A DNA stretch of 64,000 nucleotides from CALKYB01 sp964510575 (GTDB lineage: Bacteria > Bdellovibrionota_C > UBA2361 > SZUA-149 > CALKYB01), in NCBI GenBank assembly GCA_964510575.1, contig CAZECN010000001.1, positions 1 through 64,000 of the forward strand, written 5' to 3'. The position numbers were made by a program, and so were the translations under genes. The notes beneath the pieces are model-generated. The model was not told the DNA's origin, made no database searches, and saw only the letters and a list, made by a program, of their open reading frames with translations. Each line of letters begins with the position of its first letter. Position 1 is the first letter of the stretch. Positions 52,845 through 62,549 of the stretch are shown here, piece after piece.

Positions 52845-52878
52845 GGCTCAGCGGATAATTTCCTGCTGAGCCTTTTTT
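52845..52878 (+). terminator. Intrinsic terminator, possibly bidirectional
   Basis: GGCTCAGC (52845-52852), loop of twelve, GCTGAGCC (52865-52872), then TTTTTT. It separates the YidB-like gene from the convergent purT, and on the minus strand a TCTTTC stretch follows. Confidence 0.92.
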
Positions 52879-52892
52879 CGTTTAGCTTTTGT

Positions 52893-54089
52893 TTAGAGTT
52901 TTACTTGGACAGTTTTAGCAGTTTTTATGGCTTGATTCTTGGCTGATTCAGGGGTCGTCGACTTAGCTAGGGCTACTGCCATTCTTCTTTCCCCCTTAAC
53001 TTCAGGTTTGCCAAAAAGTCTCAGTTCAGTGTCTGGCTGCTCCAGAGCTTTATCAAGATTTTCAAAACTGACTTTTTTAGATTCACCCTCAACTAAAATC
53101 ACAGCACTAGCGGCTGGACTTAGTAGTTCGATTTTAGGAATGGGTAGACCCAAGATTGCCCTAGCATGAAGTGCGAACTCAGATAAGTTTTGAGACAAGA
53201 GAGTGACCAGTCCTGTGTCATGTGGTCTGGGAGAGACTTCACTAAAATAAACTTCATCGCCTTTAATAAATAGCTCAACTCCAAAGACGCCCCAGCCCCC
53301 TAAGTCATCTGTGATTTTTTTGGCGATATCCTGTGCTCGCTTCAAAGCTTGACTGGTCATTTCTTGAGGTTGCCAGGATTCTCGGTAATCACCTTTCTCT
53401 TGTCTATGTCCGATAGGCTCGCAAAAGGAAGTGCCGCCTTTGTGCCTGACAGTGAGCAGTGTAATTTCATACTCAAAGTCCACAAAGCCTTCCACAATGA
53501 CTCTTTCAGACCCCTTTTTGGCAGACTTTCCACGACTACCTTGTTGAGCATATTCCCAAGCGGGTTCTATATCTATTTCCTCTCTTAAGGTACTTTGACC
53601 TTTACCCGAGGAACTCATCACAGGTTTAACCACAGCCGGTAGTTTAATTTCTTTAACCGCTGCCAAATATTCTTCTTTGCTGCTAGCAAATCTGTATGGA
53701 GAGGTGGGGAGTTTTAGTTCCTCAGCCGCGAGACGTCTAATTCCTTCTCGGTCCATAGTTAGCTGAGTAGCTCTAGCTGTAGGAATTACCCTAAAGCCCT
53801 CTTTCTCTAGCTCGACCAACTTATCGGTCGCAATTGCTTCAATTTCAGGAACTATTAAGTTGGGCTTTTCTTTTCGAACTATTTCTTCCAGCTCGCTACC
53901 GTTAGTCATGTTGATAACATGAGATCGATGGGCTACTTGCATTGCCGGTGCTTCAGGGTAACGGTCAACTGCAATTACCTCTACACCGTAGCGTTGAAGT
54001 TCGATTACTACTTCTTTGCCTAGTTCTCCGGCGCCGCAAAATAAAACTTTGGTCGCAGATTCAGAGTTTGGAGTTCCGATGGTTGTCAT
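52893..54089 (-). CDS. purT: Formate-dependent GAR transformylase (ATP-grasp)
   Basis: A 398-aa ATP-grasp enzyme. The N-terminal Rossmann-like domain has KVLFCGAGELGKEVVIELQR, VIAVDRYPEAPAMQVAHRSH and VPEIEAIATDKLVELEKEGF. The ATP-grasp core has LTMDREGIRRLAAEELKLPT, LPAVVKPVMSSSGKGQSTL, CEPIGHRQEKGDYRESWQPQ and VELFIKGDEVYFSEVSPRPH, then DTGLVTLLSQNLSEFALHAR. All match PurT. It converts glycinamide ribonucleotide to its formyl derivative using formate and ATP. Confidence 0.96.
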   Translation of the reverse strand: MTTIGTPNSESATKVLFCGAGELGKEVVIELQRYGVEVIAVDRYPEAPAMQVAHRSHVINMTNGSELEEIVRKEKPNLIVPEIEAIATDKLVELEKEGFRVIPTARATQLTMDREGIRRLAAEELKLPTSPYRFASSKEEYLAAVKEIKLPAVVKPVMSSSGKGQSTLREEIDIEPAWEYAQQGSRGKSAKKGSERVIVEGFVDFEYEITLLTVRHKGGTSFCEPIGHRQEKGDYRESWQPQEMTSQALKRAQDIAKKITDDLGGWGVFGVELFIKGDEVYFSEVSPRPHDTGLVTLLSQNLSEFALHARAILGLPIPKIELLSPAASAVILVEGESKKVSFENLDKALEQPDTELRLFGKPEVKGERRMAVALAKSTTPESAKNQAIKTAKTVQVKL

Positions 54090-54286
54090 AGCACTATTGA
54101 AAGAAATTTTAATTTTTCAAGACTAGATAAAGCATTTAAAGGGATCTTTTGCCATAAAACCGCGATGGTTGATCGGAAAACAAGCTGTTGGCGGTGAAAC
54201 TTGAAGATTAGCTAAAAGAAACTTATAAATTATCTCTCCGCTTAGTCTTTGTTTCACTTTATACGCTGCATCCACTTTATACCCTG

Positions 54287-55015
54287 ATGATAAGAGCCTC
54301 GAAGCTAAGTAAAAGTTTTGCTGACTTGGATGCGGTTAACAGTCTTTCTTTTGAGATCCCGGAGAATCAGGTGACTGGCCTGCTAGGGCCCAATGGAGCT
54401 GGTAAAACAACAACTATTAGAATGTTGACGACTTTTCTTTCTCCAGACTCAGGAGATGCTGAGGTAGCTGGCTATAGTGTTACTAAAGAAGCAGATAAGG
54501 TCAGAGAAAGCATCGGATACCAACCGGAAACTCCCCCTCTTTATCCTGAAATGACGGTGCTAGAGTATTTGGGGTTTGTTGGGAAAATTAAGAAGCTTAG
54601 ATCTAATGAACTTAGAGATAATATAGCCAGGGTCTTGCATCGTTGCCTGCTTGAGGATGTTGCCCATCAACCTTGTTTTCAGCTTTCAAAAGGATACAGG
54701 CAACGAGTAGGTTTGGCTCAAGCCATTATTCATAATCCTGCTGTAATAATTCTTGATGAACCGACCAGTGGATTGGACCCTTCTCAAATTATTGAGATCA
54801 GAGCTTTGATTAAAGAACTGGGTGATAGTCATAGTGTGGTCATTAGTAGTCACAACCTGGCTGAAGTTGTGGCCACTTGCTCACAAGCTTTAATATTATC
54901 CAAAGGTCAGTTGGTATCTAGTCTAGAAGTTTCAGAAGATAGTGATAGTTCCTTGTTAGAGCAGGAGTACCTTCGTGCAGTTTCTGGTATGGAACCGGCA
55001 GGAGAGTCTCAGTGA
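54287..55015 (+). CDS. ABC transporter ATP-binding protein, GldA-like
   Basis: A 242-aa ABC ATPase. Walker A GPNGAGKTTTIRML, Q-loop with IGYQPETPPLYPEMTVLEYL, signature QLSKGYRQRVGLAQAIIHNP, Walker B VIILDEPTSGLDPSQI and SSHNLAEVVATCSQAL are clear. The Y-Q-P-E-x-P-P-L-Y-P-E-M-T-V sequence is typical of GldA/NosF-type exporters. It overlaps the permease gene by four bases. With the following permease, GldG-like and DUF4340 genes it forms a four-gene export system. TTATACGCTG and TTATACCCTG lie just before the ATG, and no ribosome site is seen. Confidence 0.9.
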   Translation: MIRASKLSKSFADLDAVNSLSFEIPENQVTGLLGPNGAGKTTTIRMLTTFLSPDSGDAEVAGYSVTKEADKVRESIGYQPETPPLYPEMTVLEYLGFVGKIKKLRSNELRDNIARVLHRCLLEDVAHQPCFQLSKGYRQRVGLAQAIIHNPAVIILDEPTSGLDPSQIIEIRALIKELGDSHSVVISSHNLAEVVATCSQALILSKGQLVSSLEVSEDSDSSLLEQEYLRAVSGMEPAGESQ

Positions 55016-55776
55016 GTAATGTTTTAACTATAGCCTCTAGAGAACTTAAAGCCGGGTTTCGAACACCCTTGGCTTGGGTCATTTGTAGCGGCTTTTTGCT
55101 ATTAGCCGGTTTCTTTTTTTATGGAAGAGTCCAGTGGTTTAACGCAGCGCTGCAGCAGTCGGCTTTGCTCTCTGGTAAAACTCCTACTCTCAATGAACAT
55201 GTAGTTGCTCCCTACTTTCAAACAATAGAGATTATTCTTATCTTCTTAATTCCCGTGCTCACAATGCGAGCTATTGCCGAAGAGCGAAGAAGTGGCACTT
55301 TTGAAATGATGATTACATCTCCTGTAGGCATAATGGAGCTAGTGCTTGGTAAGTTTCTAGGAATCGCGGGAATCGTCCTGGTTATGCTTTCAACTTCCTT
55401 TATCTTCCCGTTGGCTTTAGGATCATTTGCGGCACTGGAAATGCCCCCGATCCTAGTAGGACTGCTTGGGCTTTTTCTTTTTACTCTTTGTTTTGTCTCC
55501 CTTGGAATTGCAGTGTCAGCTTGCACCTCTAGCCAAACTGTGGCCGGAGTCGTTAGCGTAGTTTTGTCTTTAGGATTGTATGCGATCAACCTTCCTGCTA
55601 GCTCTCTGGGTGGTGTCGGTTCTGATATACTTGATTACGTTTCTCCTCCTCTCCATTCTCTTAATTTTTATCGAGGGGTGATTGATAGTGCAGATATTAT
55701 TTATTTTATTTCAGTAATTGCTGTCGGCCTATTTTTTTCGGCCAGAGTTCTAGAAGGAGCACGTTGGCGACAGTGA
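55012..55776 (+). CDS. ABC-2 type permease, GldF-like
   Basis: A 254-aa membrane protein with six predicted helices. ASRELKAGFRTPLAWVICSG at the start, FLIPVLTMRAIAEERRSGTF, EMMITSPVGIMELVLGKFLG in the first half and FVSLGIAVSACTSSQTVAGV later are the ABC-2/GldF pattern. It forms the channel for the preceding ATPase. The next gene (GldG-like) follows after ten bases. Confidence 0.88.
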   Translation: MSNVLTIASRELKAGFRTPLAWVICSGFLLLAGFFFYGRVQWFNAALQQSALLSGKTPTLNEHVVAPYFQTIEIILIFLIPVLTMRAIAEERRSGTFEMMITSPVGIMELVLGKFLGIAGIVLVMLSTSFIFPLALGSFAALEMPPILVGLLGLFLFTLCFVSLGIAVSACTSSQTVAGVVSVVLSLGLYAINLPASSLGGVGSDILDYVSPPLHSLNFYRGVIDSADIIYFISVIAVGLFFSARVLEGARWRQ

Positions 55777-55786
55777 GCATTGGTAG

Positions 55787-57325
55787 ATGAATAATTATAC
55801 TAATTTTTTTGGCTGGGCTGCCCTAGTTGCATTCGTATTTGGAGTGGTTTCTTGGTTTTCCCTTGGCTCCGGGCAAAACTACTTATCGATCATTCATTTT
55901 GTAGTGGCCCTAGTGTTTCTTATTTTTTTCGTTTTAGGTGGAGGCAGAGAAAGCTTATTTAGTAGTAGTGCTAAAAGAAAAGCTGGCTTTGGTTTTGCAG
56001 CAGGACTTTACTCGGCTATGTTTGTGGCTATAGTTGCTGGCCTTAATTATCTTTCTTACCACAATAACTTTTTTCGCTACGACTCTTCCGAGCAGAAGGT
56101 ATTTTCCTTAGCTCCTCAGACTGAGCAGGTTATTGGAAAACTAAAGGATAGAATTGAAATAAAAGGATTTTTTCTAGGAGGCGTAGTGACCAAGACTTCT
56201 GTTACGAGTCTTCTAGAGTTATTAGAACGTGAGTCTGGATTGATAGACTTTGAAATATTGGATCCTGAAAAAAATCCACTTGTTGCCGATCGTTACGGGG
56301 TTAGTGAGAATGAAACTTTGGTTTTTAAATACTCTGACGGATCCGTTGATCGTCAGACTAGAATTGTCGGCGACATTACCGAACAGAGGGTCATAAATGC
56401 TTTAATCAAGCTTGAGAGAGGCGAGGGAAAGAAGGTTTACTACTTAACTGGTCACGGTGAACCTTCTCTTAATTCTCAAACGGAGGAGGGATATTTATTT
56501 CTCGCAGAGGCGATACGAGGCGAGAATATCCAACTTGAGCGCTTACTTCTTGATGCTGGGAAAGCGGTTCCCCCTGATGCATCGGCATTAATCATTTCTT
56601 CACCCGAAAAGGATTTAATTGCAGGCGAGAAACAGGCTATTTTAAGTTACATAGAGGCTGGTGGAGCGCTATTGGTACTTATGGAGCCTAGGAGTCCAAG
56701 TAGTGTTGTAGAGATTAGTGAGCTTCTTGGAATTTCCGGAGGCCAGTCTGTGGTTGCGGAGAACGTTGTCAGTGTTTTAGACGGAAATAAAGTAGGGTTA
56801 GTTCCTCGCGCTTTAAAATATGGCCGTCATAAAATAACTGAAAAATTTTTAAAGCCTACTATTTACGAGATAGCCACCTCTCTTTCCACGTCAGCCAAGA
56901 CAATTCCCGACGCTAGCTACACAAGACTGGCTTTTAGTAGTGATAAAGCTTGGGGTGAAACTGACCTAGACGGTCTTTTTGAAGGAGAGCTAGAGTCCAG
57001 TAAAACAGAGTCAGATCTAGCTGGCCCACTAACACTTGCTTTGGCTGTCGAAAATAAAAAGCAGAGAGCAGTAGTTTTTGGTGATGGGGACTTTGTTCGT
57101 AATCGCAATATTAGAAAATTATTTAATAGAGACTTTTTTCTTAACTCCTTAAACTGGGTTATTGATGAGGATGAGGGCATTGTTATACGTCCCAAAACAA
57201 TGAAGCAGTCGGTTTCAGGTATTAGTCAGAATAGCCTATCCTATCTTTTTTTCTCGACTGTAATTTTGTTACCAGAATTGATAATTCTTTCAGGACTATT
57301 CTTTTGGAGAAGAAGGATCTCTTGA
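55787..57325 (+). CDS. GldG-like ABC auxiliary protein
   Basis: A 512-aa protein: three N-terminal membrane helices (about residues 5-85), a large extracytoplasmic domain (85-480) and one C-terminal helix (about 485-505). FRYDSSEQKVFSLAPQTEQV, RIEIKGFF, LIKLERGEGKKVYYLTGHGE, DASALIISSPEKDLIAGEKQ and SYIEAGGALLVLMEPRSPSS match the GldG/DUF4350-type fold (normally 'Y-F-x-x-G-H-G-E'). Such proteins partner GldA/GldF in gliding bacteria, but homologous systems occur widely without gliding. The role here is unknown. Confidence 0.85.
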   Translation: MNNYTNFFGWAALVAFVFGVVSWFSLGSGQNYLSIIHFVVALVFLIFFVLGGGRESLFSSSAKRKAGFGFAAGLYSAMFVAIVAGLNYLSYHNNFFRYDSSEQKVFSLAPQTEQVIGKLKDRIEIKGFFLGGVVTKTSVTSLLELLERESGLIDFEILDPEKNPLVADRYGVSENETLVFKYSDGSVDRQTRIVGDITEQRVINALIKLERGEGKKVYYLTGHGEPSLNSQTEEGYLFLAEAIRGENIQLERLLLDAGKAVPPDASALIISSPEKDLIAGEKQAILSYIEAGGALLVLMEPRSPSSVVEISELLGISGGQSVVAENVVSVLDGNKVGLVPRALKYGRHKITEKFLKPTIYEIATSLSTSAKTIPDASYTRLAFSSDKAWGETDLDGLFEGELESSKTESDLAGPLTLALAVENKKQRAVVFGDGDFVRNRNIRKLFNRDFFLNSLNWVIDEDEGIVIRPKTMKQSVSGISQNSLSYLFFSTVILLPELIILSGLFFWRRRIS

Positions 57326-57358
57326 GTTTATTTTCTCAGGAGTTTCTGCGAGAACGCG

Positions 57359-58786
57359 ATGAGTAGAACCGGATTTATTTCTCTATTTTTAATTCTCTTG
57401 ATCACATCAGGGGTAGTCTACAAGCATAGTCAGGAAAAATTATCTTATGATAAGAAGGAAAGCTCAGAGGGGTTGATTGCTGAATCTCTTTTGAGATCGG
57501 CTACTGAACTGAGACTCTCTCATTCCGATGAAGAAATAGTTTTTTCCAGAACCAATCCAGGTGAAGACTGGGTGATCACCGAACCTTTCGAAGTTCCACT
57601 TGAAAAGGCTGCTTTTGATAAAGTCTATGGTTCGATTATTGAGCTACGATCTTTAAATAGTGTTGAGATTTCGAAAGCTGATAAAGATGTCAAAGCCTAT
57701 GGTTTCGACACAGGGGAGTTTTCTTTTTCTCTTTCGGACTCAAACGGAAGAAAAGAAAGCTGGCTACTTGGTAAGAAGACCAACTTTAGCGAAAAGCGAT
57801 ATATTATTAAAGACTCAGAGAAAACAATTCATTTGGTAGATGACTCATTGGCTCTTAATTTGATGAAGCGTCTTTCCGACTTTAGGGATTTGAGTCCTAT
57901 CAAGTTTGACCCTGAAAAAGTTTTTAAAATTAATCGTAGAATAGGAATGGAAGTTGATACGATCGAAAAGCTGGGAGAGTCCTGGTTTTTTCAAGGTGTC
58001 GTTGAAACTATTCCAGTTGATTCTGCCTTAATAGAGTCCAAACTAAGTAAATGGCGTAAGCTTGAGGCAGAAGAAGTGATTGCCGGAGGTAAGCTTGACC
58101 TTAGTAAGTATGGCTTAGAGTCGGGGCTAATTACGATTACTCTCCATCAAAAAGGAGAAAAGCCACTGATTATGCTGTTTGGGGAGTCGGTTGAGATGGA
58201 CCCCGAAGGAACTGCGTCGAAGAGATATTTTTTCCGGCTTAATCGAGAGGAAGGAATTTTTAGAACTCGTTTGCCAAGCTATCGAGATTTTCTTCAACCC
58301 TTAGAGCTTTTAAGGGATAGAACTCCCTTTGATGAGTTAGACCGCAGCTTATCAGCCAAAATAGTGGTGTCTAAGAATGGTCAAAATAGTGACCAATCTT
58401 TAGAGTTTTCAAAAGCTGGCTCGGGCTGGTTACTAAGTTCCGCAAAGAATCAAGAGGAGCTGGTAAAAAAGGAGACAGTCAGCCTTCTACTATCGAGGTT
58501 CCATGATGTTAGAATTTTGACCTGGCTAGAGGAAAATAGGTTTAATCAGTCCAAGTTTAAGAAAGATGAAGCCCGGCTTTCTTTAGAAGTTTTCGATGGC
58601 CAGGAGCGCTCCAAGGGGAAAATATACTTTGGACGGCCTGTGGAGACCCAGCAGGTTCAAAACATAGGTAATTTAGGGCCTCCAGTCTACGGGGCTGTTC
58701 AATCAGATAATGGTGCGATAATTCCTGCGGTGATAAGTTCAGGTGAGTTCGAAAGCCTACAATCATTACTTGAGGCCTTAGAATAG
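57359..58786 (+). CDS. DUF4340 domain protein, partner of the Gld-type ABC system
   Basis: A 475-aa protein. One N-terminal helix (about 5-20) is followed by a long beta-rich extracytoplasmic region. ATELRLSHSDEEIVFSRTNP, EDWVITEPFEVPLEKAAFDK, YGFDTGEFSFSLSDSNGRKE, and a second similar block (KSYGLESGLITITLHQKGEK type, AEEVIAGGKLDLSKYGLESG) show the repeated DUF4340 pattern. These proteins commonly follow GldG-like genes. The gap to the GldG-like gene is 33 bp, so they belong to one operon. It is probably a periplasmic component that contacts the exporter. Confidence 0.82.
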   Translation: MSRTGFISLFLILLITSGVVYKHSQEKLSYDKKESSEGLIAESLLRSATELRLSHSDEEIVFSRTNPGEDWVITEPFEVPLEKAAFDKVYGSIIELRSLNSVEISKADKDVKAYGFDTGEFSFSLSDSNGRKESWLLGKKTNFSEKRYIIKDSEKTIHLVDDSLALNLMKRLSDFRDLSPIKFDPEKVFKINRRIGMEVDTIEKLGESWFFQGVVETIPVDSALIESKLSKWRKLEAEEVIAGGKLDLSKYGLESGLITITLHQKGEKPLIMLFGESVEMDPEGTASKRYFFRLNREEGIFRTRLPSYRDFLQPLELLRDRTPFDELDRSLSAKIVVSKNGQNSDQSLEFSKAGSGWLLSSAKNQEELVKKETVSLLLSRFHDVRILTWLEENRFNQSKFKKDEARLSLEVFDGQERSKGKIYFGRPVETQQVQNIGNLGPPVYGAVQSDNGAIIPAVISSGEFESLQSLLEALE

Positions 58787-58839
58787 TTTTTCAGCTTTAG
58801 CTCATCGAGTCTTTAAAGCCAGCATTAAAAGAGTTTGAA

Positions 58840-61233
58840 TTGAAGAAGTTTTTTAAATTTTGTCTGATTACCGGCATTGTGCTGGGCTTGCTTAGCTTGG
58901 TCGTCGGCTTGGGTGCAGGAATGTATTACTACATTCGGCTAACTAGAGATCTGCCTCAAATTTCTAGAATTGGTGATTACCGTCCTAAAGGAGTTACCGA
59001 AATCTATTCTGAAGATGGTGCTTTGCTGGCGGAGCTTTATGATGAGAAGCGTTATCCAGTTAGCTTTGAAGAGATCCCCCTTGTCGTTCGCAATGCTTTT
59101 CTCGCTGCGGAAGACTCCAATTTCTATGAACACCCTGGTATTGATGTAATTAGTATTTTTCGAGCTGTCTATACTAACCTGCGGCATAAGGGTAGCAAGA
59201 AGCAAGGAGCTTCTACTATTACTCAGCAGGTTGTTAAGTCGCTACTGCTTACACGTGAAAAAACTTATACACGAAAAGCTAAAGAGGCGATTCTTGCTTA
59301 CAGGTTAGAGAAAGCTCTTACTAAAGACGAAATTCTTACAATTTACTTGAACGAGATATTTCTTGGTCAGACAGCGCATGGTGTCAAAGCGGCAGCCAAG
59401 GTTCACTTTGGTAAAGAGTTAAATGAATTGACGATAGGAGAGTCGGCTTATATGGCGGGGCTTCCACAAAGACCCAGTTATTATGCTCGACCTAGGAACA
59501 GACAAGCGGCGGTTGAAAGGCAGGGGTATGTTCTAAACCAAATGCTGCGGAATAAAATGATTTCTCGGCAGGAATATGACTCCGCAAGAAAGCAAGAGCT
59601 AGAAATATTCCCACCTAAGTCCAACACTTTTCATAAAATGCCTTACTTTGCTTCGCATGTAGCAAAGGTTTTGGAAGAAAAGCTGAAGACCATATCTCCA
59701 GGTTTAACCGCTACGAATCCAGGGGGATTTATAGTTGAGACAACAGGTAGTTTAGAGGCTTACGACCTGGCTCAGAAATCTCTACGCAAAGGTTTGAGAG
59801 AAGTTGATAGGCGAAGGGGTTGGCGTGGTCCTATCGAAGCATTGGAAGGTAAAGAAGCTATTGAGGAATTCCTTCGGAAACAGGAATCCGAAATAGGAGA
59901 AGAACTACTACCTGATAAAATTTATAAAGGTGTTGTTACTAGTTTAAATTCTGGAAAAAAATCAGTTGGAGTCCAAGTTGGAGCCTTTGAGGGGACTATA
60001 AGTTTAGCAAAAGCTAAGTGGGCTGCTCTAAACCTAATACAGAATAAGAAAAACGGACGAGAGCGCACTAGGAGAATTTCACCCAGAAGACTAATGAAAA
60101 GAGGTTCGGTTTTAGAAGTCTCCCTTGATCCTCAAGCTGTTCGAGAAGAGCCCTACACCGATGTCGGTGGTAAAACTCCCTTTGTATTGGATCAAACTCC
60201 TCAGCTTCAAAGTGCTTTTTCGGTTTCTAATGCTCTTACTGGTGAGATTAAAGCTCTGATTGGAGGGTTTGATTATGAGCAAAGTGTTTTTAATCGAGCG
60301 ACTCAGGGACAGCTACAACCTGGTTCAGCTTTTAAACCTTTTATATATTTGGCTGCGGTAGACACTCTTGGTTACACGCCAGCAACCATCGTTCCTGACT
60401 CACCTATTTCTATGCGAGATGGAACTGGAGAATTTTGGACTCCCAAGAACTACGATCATAAATTTTTAGGACCTATTACTTTAAGAACTGCTTTGCAGCG
60501 ATCACGAAATGTTGTTTCAGTTCATCTTCTTCGCAAAGTAGGAATTGACCGAGGAATTAAATATGCACGAGATCTAGGAATTAGCACCAGAATCGATAGA
60601 AATATGTCTATTGCTCTGGGTACCCCTGAAGTTAAGTTGGTTGAGCTAGTTCATTCCTATAGTGCATTTGCTGGGGGGGGATATCTTCCAGAGCTCATGG
60701 TAATCAAGTCTGTAAAGGACAGAGATGGCAATGTCATTCTTGAGCAATTTCCAAAGCATAAACAGGTAATCGATGAAGAAAGCGCCTTTATCATGGCTAA
60801 CATGATGAAGGGTGTAGTTGAGCGAGGAACAGCTCAAATTTTGAAAAAATTGGAACGACCTGTTGCAGGTAAGACCGGAACAACCAACGAACAAATGGAC
60901 GCTTGGTTTGTTGGTTACACCCCGGAATGGGTTGCCGGCGCTTGGGTTGGTTTTGATAGAAAGAAAACAATTGGCCGTTGGGAAACGGGAGGTAAGGCTG
61001 CAGCTCCTATATTCTTATATTTTATGCAGGAGTTTCTTAAAGACGAGCCGGAGCTTGATTTTGAAATACCTAATGGAGTTATTCCTTTGAAGGTTAATCC
61101 TTACACCGGGAGACTGGTTTCTCAAGATGACCCTGATGGCTTTTTAGAATATTTTAAAAGTGGAACGGAACCAACATATTCTGCTGCAGATTTGGAAATT
61201 CCAGGGGATTACTTAGCTTCTGATGAGTTCTAG
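58840..61233 (+). CDS. Penicillin-binding protein 1A (glycosyltransferase/transpeptidase)
   Basis: A 797-aa class A PBP. One N-terminal helix (10-33). GT51 domain: EDSNFYEHPGIDVISIFRAV (catalytic Glu91), QGASTITQQVVKSLLLTREK, KAKEAILAYRLEKALTKDEI and YLNEIFLGQTAHGVKAAAK. A linker/ODD-like region spans about 250-440. Transpeptidase: LQPGSAFKPFIYLAAV (Ser496, Lys499), SRN (555-557) and GKTGTTNEQMDAWFVGYTPE (Lys678). It polymerises and cross-links peptidoglycan. The start is TTG with AAAAGAG upstream; no ATG lies near the conserved N terminus. Confidence 0.95.
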   Translation: MKKFFKFCLITGIVLGLLSLVVGLGAGMYYYIRLTRDLPQISRIGDYRPKGVTEIYSEDGALLAELYDEKRYPVSFEEIPLVVRNAFLAAEDSNFYEHPGIDVISIFRAVYTNLRHKGSKKQGASTITQQVVKSLLLTREKTYTRKAKEAILAYRLEKALTKDEILTIYLNEIFLGQTAHGVKAAAKVHFGKELNELTIGESAYMAGLPQRPSYYARPRNRQAAVERQGYVLNQMLRNKMISRQEYDSARKQELEIFPPKSNTFHKMPYFASHVAKVLEEKLKTISPGLTATNPGGFIVETTGSLEAYDLAQKSLRKGLREVDRRRGWRGPIEALEGKEAIEEFLRKQESEIGEELLPDKIYKGVVTSLNSGKKSVGVQVGAFEGTISLAKAKWAALNLIQNKKNGRERTRRISPRRLMKRGSVLEVSLDPQAVREEPYTDVGGKTPFVLDQTPQLQSAFSVSNALTGEIKALIGGFDYEQSVFNRATQGQLQPGSAFKPFIYLAAVDTLGYTPATIVPDSPISMRDGTGEFWTPKNYDHKFLGPITLRTALQRSRNVVSVHLLRKVGIDRGIKYARDLGISTRIDRNMSIALGTPEVKLVELVHSYSAFAGGGYLPELMVIKSVKDRDGNVILEQFPKHKQVIDEESAFIMANMMKGVVERGTAQILKKLERPVAGKTGTTNEQMDAWFVGYTPEWVAGAWVGFDRKKTIGRWETGGKAAAPIFLYFMQEFLKDEPELDFEIPNGVIPLKVNPYTGRLVSQDDPDGFLEYFKSGTEPTYSAADLEIPGDYLASDEF

Positions 61234-61290
61234 CAAATCTTCAGGCTGTGTTCCGCTTCTCAGTATATTCTTGCTCGCTATAGATAAAAA

Positions 61291-61869
61291 ATGAACGCCT
61301 TGAATTGTTACAGCTATTCAAAATTAATGCTCCTATTGCTGGCTACAGTGTTCTTCTCTTTACCAGCGCTAGCTGAGCAGAAACTGCCTTTTAAGATACC
61401 TACTAACCCTGGCCAGTTATATGGTAGTGCCTTGATTGAGACTACAAAAGGGCCAATTGAAATTGAGTTTTACCGAAAAGAAGCTCTGGTCACGGTCGCT
61501 AATTTTCAATATTTAATTAAGAAAGGTTTTTATAATAATCTGACCTTCCATCGATATGTTGAGGGTTATGTGCTGCAAGGGGGAGACCCAGAGGGAAACG
61601 GTCGTGGTGGCCCCTCTTATTTTCTTCCACCTGAATTCTCATCAATTAAGCATCGATTAGGAACCTTTGGAATGGCTAGAAAGCCAGATCCGGTAAATGA
61701 AGAAAGGCTTTCAAATGGGAGTCAATTTTATGTTACTCTGGATCGGGCTGAACACTTTGATGGCTTGTACAGTGTATTTGCTAGAGTTATTAACGGCATG
61801 GAAAACCTTCTTAGGCTAAGAGAAGGGGATAGAATTATTAAAATACTTCTTCCTAAGAGCAATCGATGA
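61291..61869 (+). CDS. Secreted cyclophilin-type peptidyl-prolyl isomerase
   Basis: A 192-aa protein with a signal peptide (MNALNCYSYSKLMLLLLATV, cleavage near ALAEQ). The cyclophilin domain follows: ALIETTKGPIEIEFYRKEAL, VANFQYLIKKGFYNNLTFHR, GYVLQGGDPEGNGRGGPSYF, FGMARKPDPVNEERLSNGSQ, FYVTLDRAEHFDGLYSVFAR and VINGMENLLRLREGD. Catalytic Arg (FHR), Gln-Phe and His (EHFDG) positions are present. It should speed proline isomerisation of exported proteins. Its stop overlaps the next gene by four bases. Confidence 0.92.
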   Translation: MNALNCYSYSKLMLLLLATVFFSLPALAEQKLPFKIPTNPGQLYGSALIETTKGPIEIEFYRKEALVTVANFQYLIKKGFYNNLTFHRYVEGYVLQGGDPEGNGRGGPSYFLPPEFSSIKHRLGTFGMARKPDPVNEERLSNGSQFYVTLDRAEHFDGLYSVFARVINGMENLLRLREGDRIIKILLPKSNR

Positions 61870-62549
61870 GTAAACACTTAAAAATATTATTTGCCGTTTT
61901 GGTGGCTACATATTCAGCCACTGTCGCTTGGGCTGATTCCACAAATTCGTTCCAATTGAAATTGGAGCAAGACAGGGCCGAAGAGCGGTGGGTGATCAAA
62001 GTTCCTAAAAGCTTGGTGTCTAGAGAAGACCTACACGTTGAACTTGATATACGTGCTGATAATAGCCAAGAACCAGTTAGTTATTTGGCCTGGGAAGATA
62101 ATTTTAATATTGGCTGTTATTTCGTAAAGTTCAACCAAGTTAATTTAAAAAATTATTCTGCCCGAGCTCGAGTCTCAAGCAAAGATAAAGAACTTAGCCT
62201 GATTAGTGGTGAGTCGAATTGGATGAGTCTTGACTCAGTTAAGACCGCCGCTCCGGCTGAAGTAGCTTCCATCCCAGAGCAACGGAGTAAAACTTTTGCT
62301 AGAGGAATGATTTTATTTGGAGCTATCTTTTGTTGGATGTTGCTTTTGAATTCTTGGCTGTCTCTCAGAATTAGAGAGTTAAAGAGAAGTGCTCGTGCGC
62401 CTAGCGCTTACTCCAAGGAAGTTAGTCCTGAGCTAAAGTTCGAAGTGGAAAATTTAAGAAACTATTCTGGACTTGCGAATAGACAACTTAGTGATGATGA
62501 AAAATTGCTTTTCGAATCTAACCTTGATGATTTAAGAGAGGGGCTATGA
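61866..62549 (+). CDS. Signal-anchored membrane protein, unknown
   Basis: A 227-aa protein with a signal peptide (HLKILFAVLVATYSATVAWA), an extracytoplasmic beta-rich domain (25-140), a membrane helix (about 146-165, GMILFGAIFCWMLLLNSWLS) and a cytoplasmic helical tail ending DLREGL. No family recognised. It overlaps the cyclophilin gene by four bases and the next gene by four, so it is part of a tightly packed operon with them. Confidence 0.65.
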   Translation: MSKHLKILFAVLVATYSATVAWADSTNSFQLKLEQDRAEERWVIKVPKSLVSREDLHVELDIRADNSQEPVSYLAWEDNFNIGCYFVKFNQVNLKNYSARARVSSKDKELSLISGESNWMSLDSVKTAAPAEVASIPEQRSKTFARGMILFGAIFCWMLLLNSWLSLRIRELKRSARAPSAYSKEVSPELKFEVENLRNYSGLANRQLSDDEKLLFESNLDDLREGL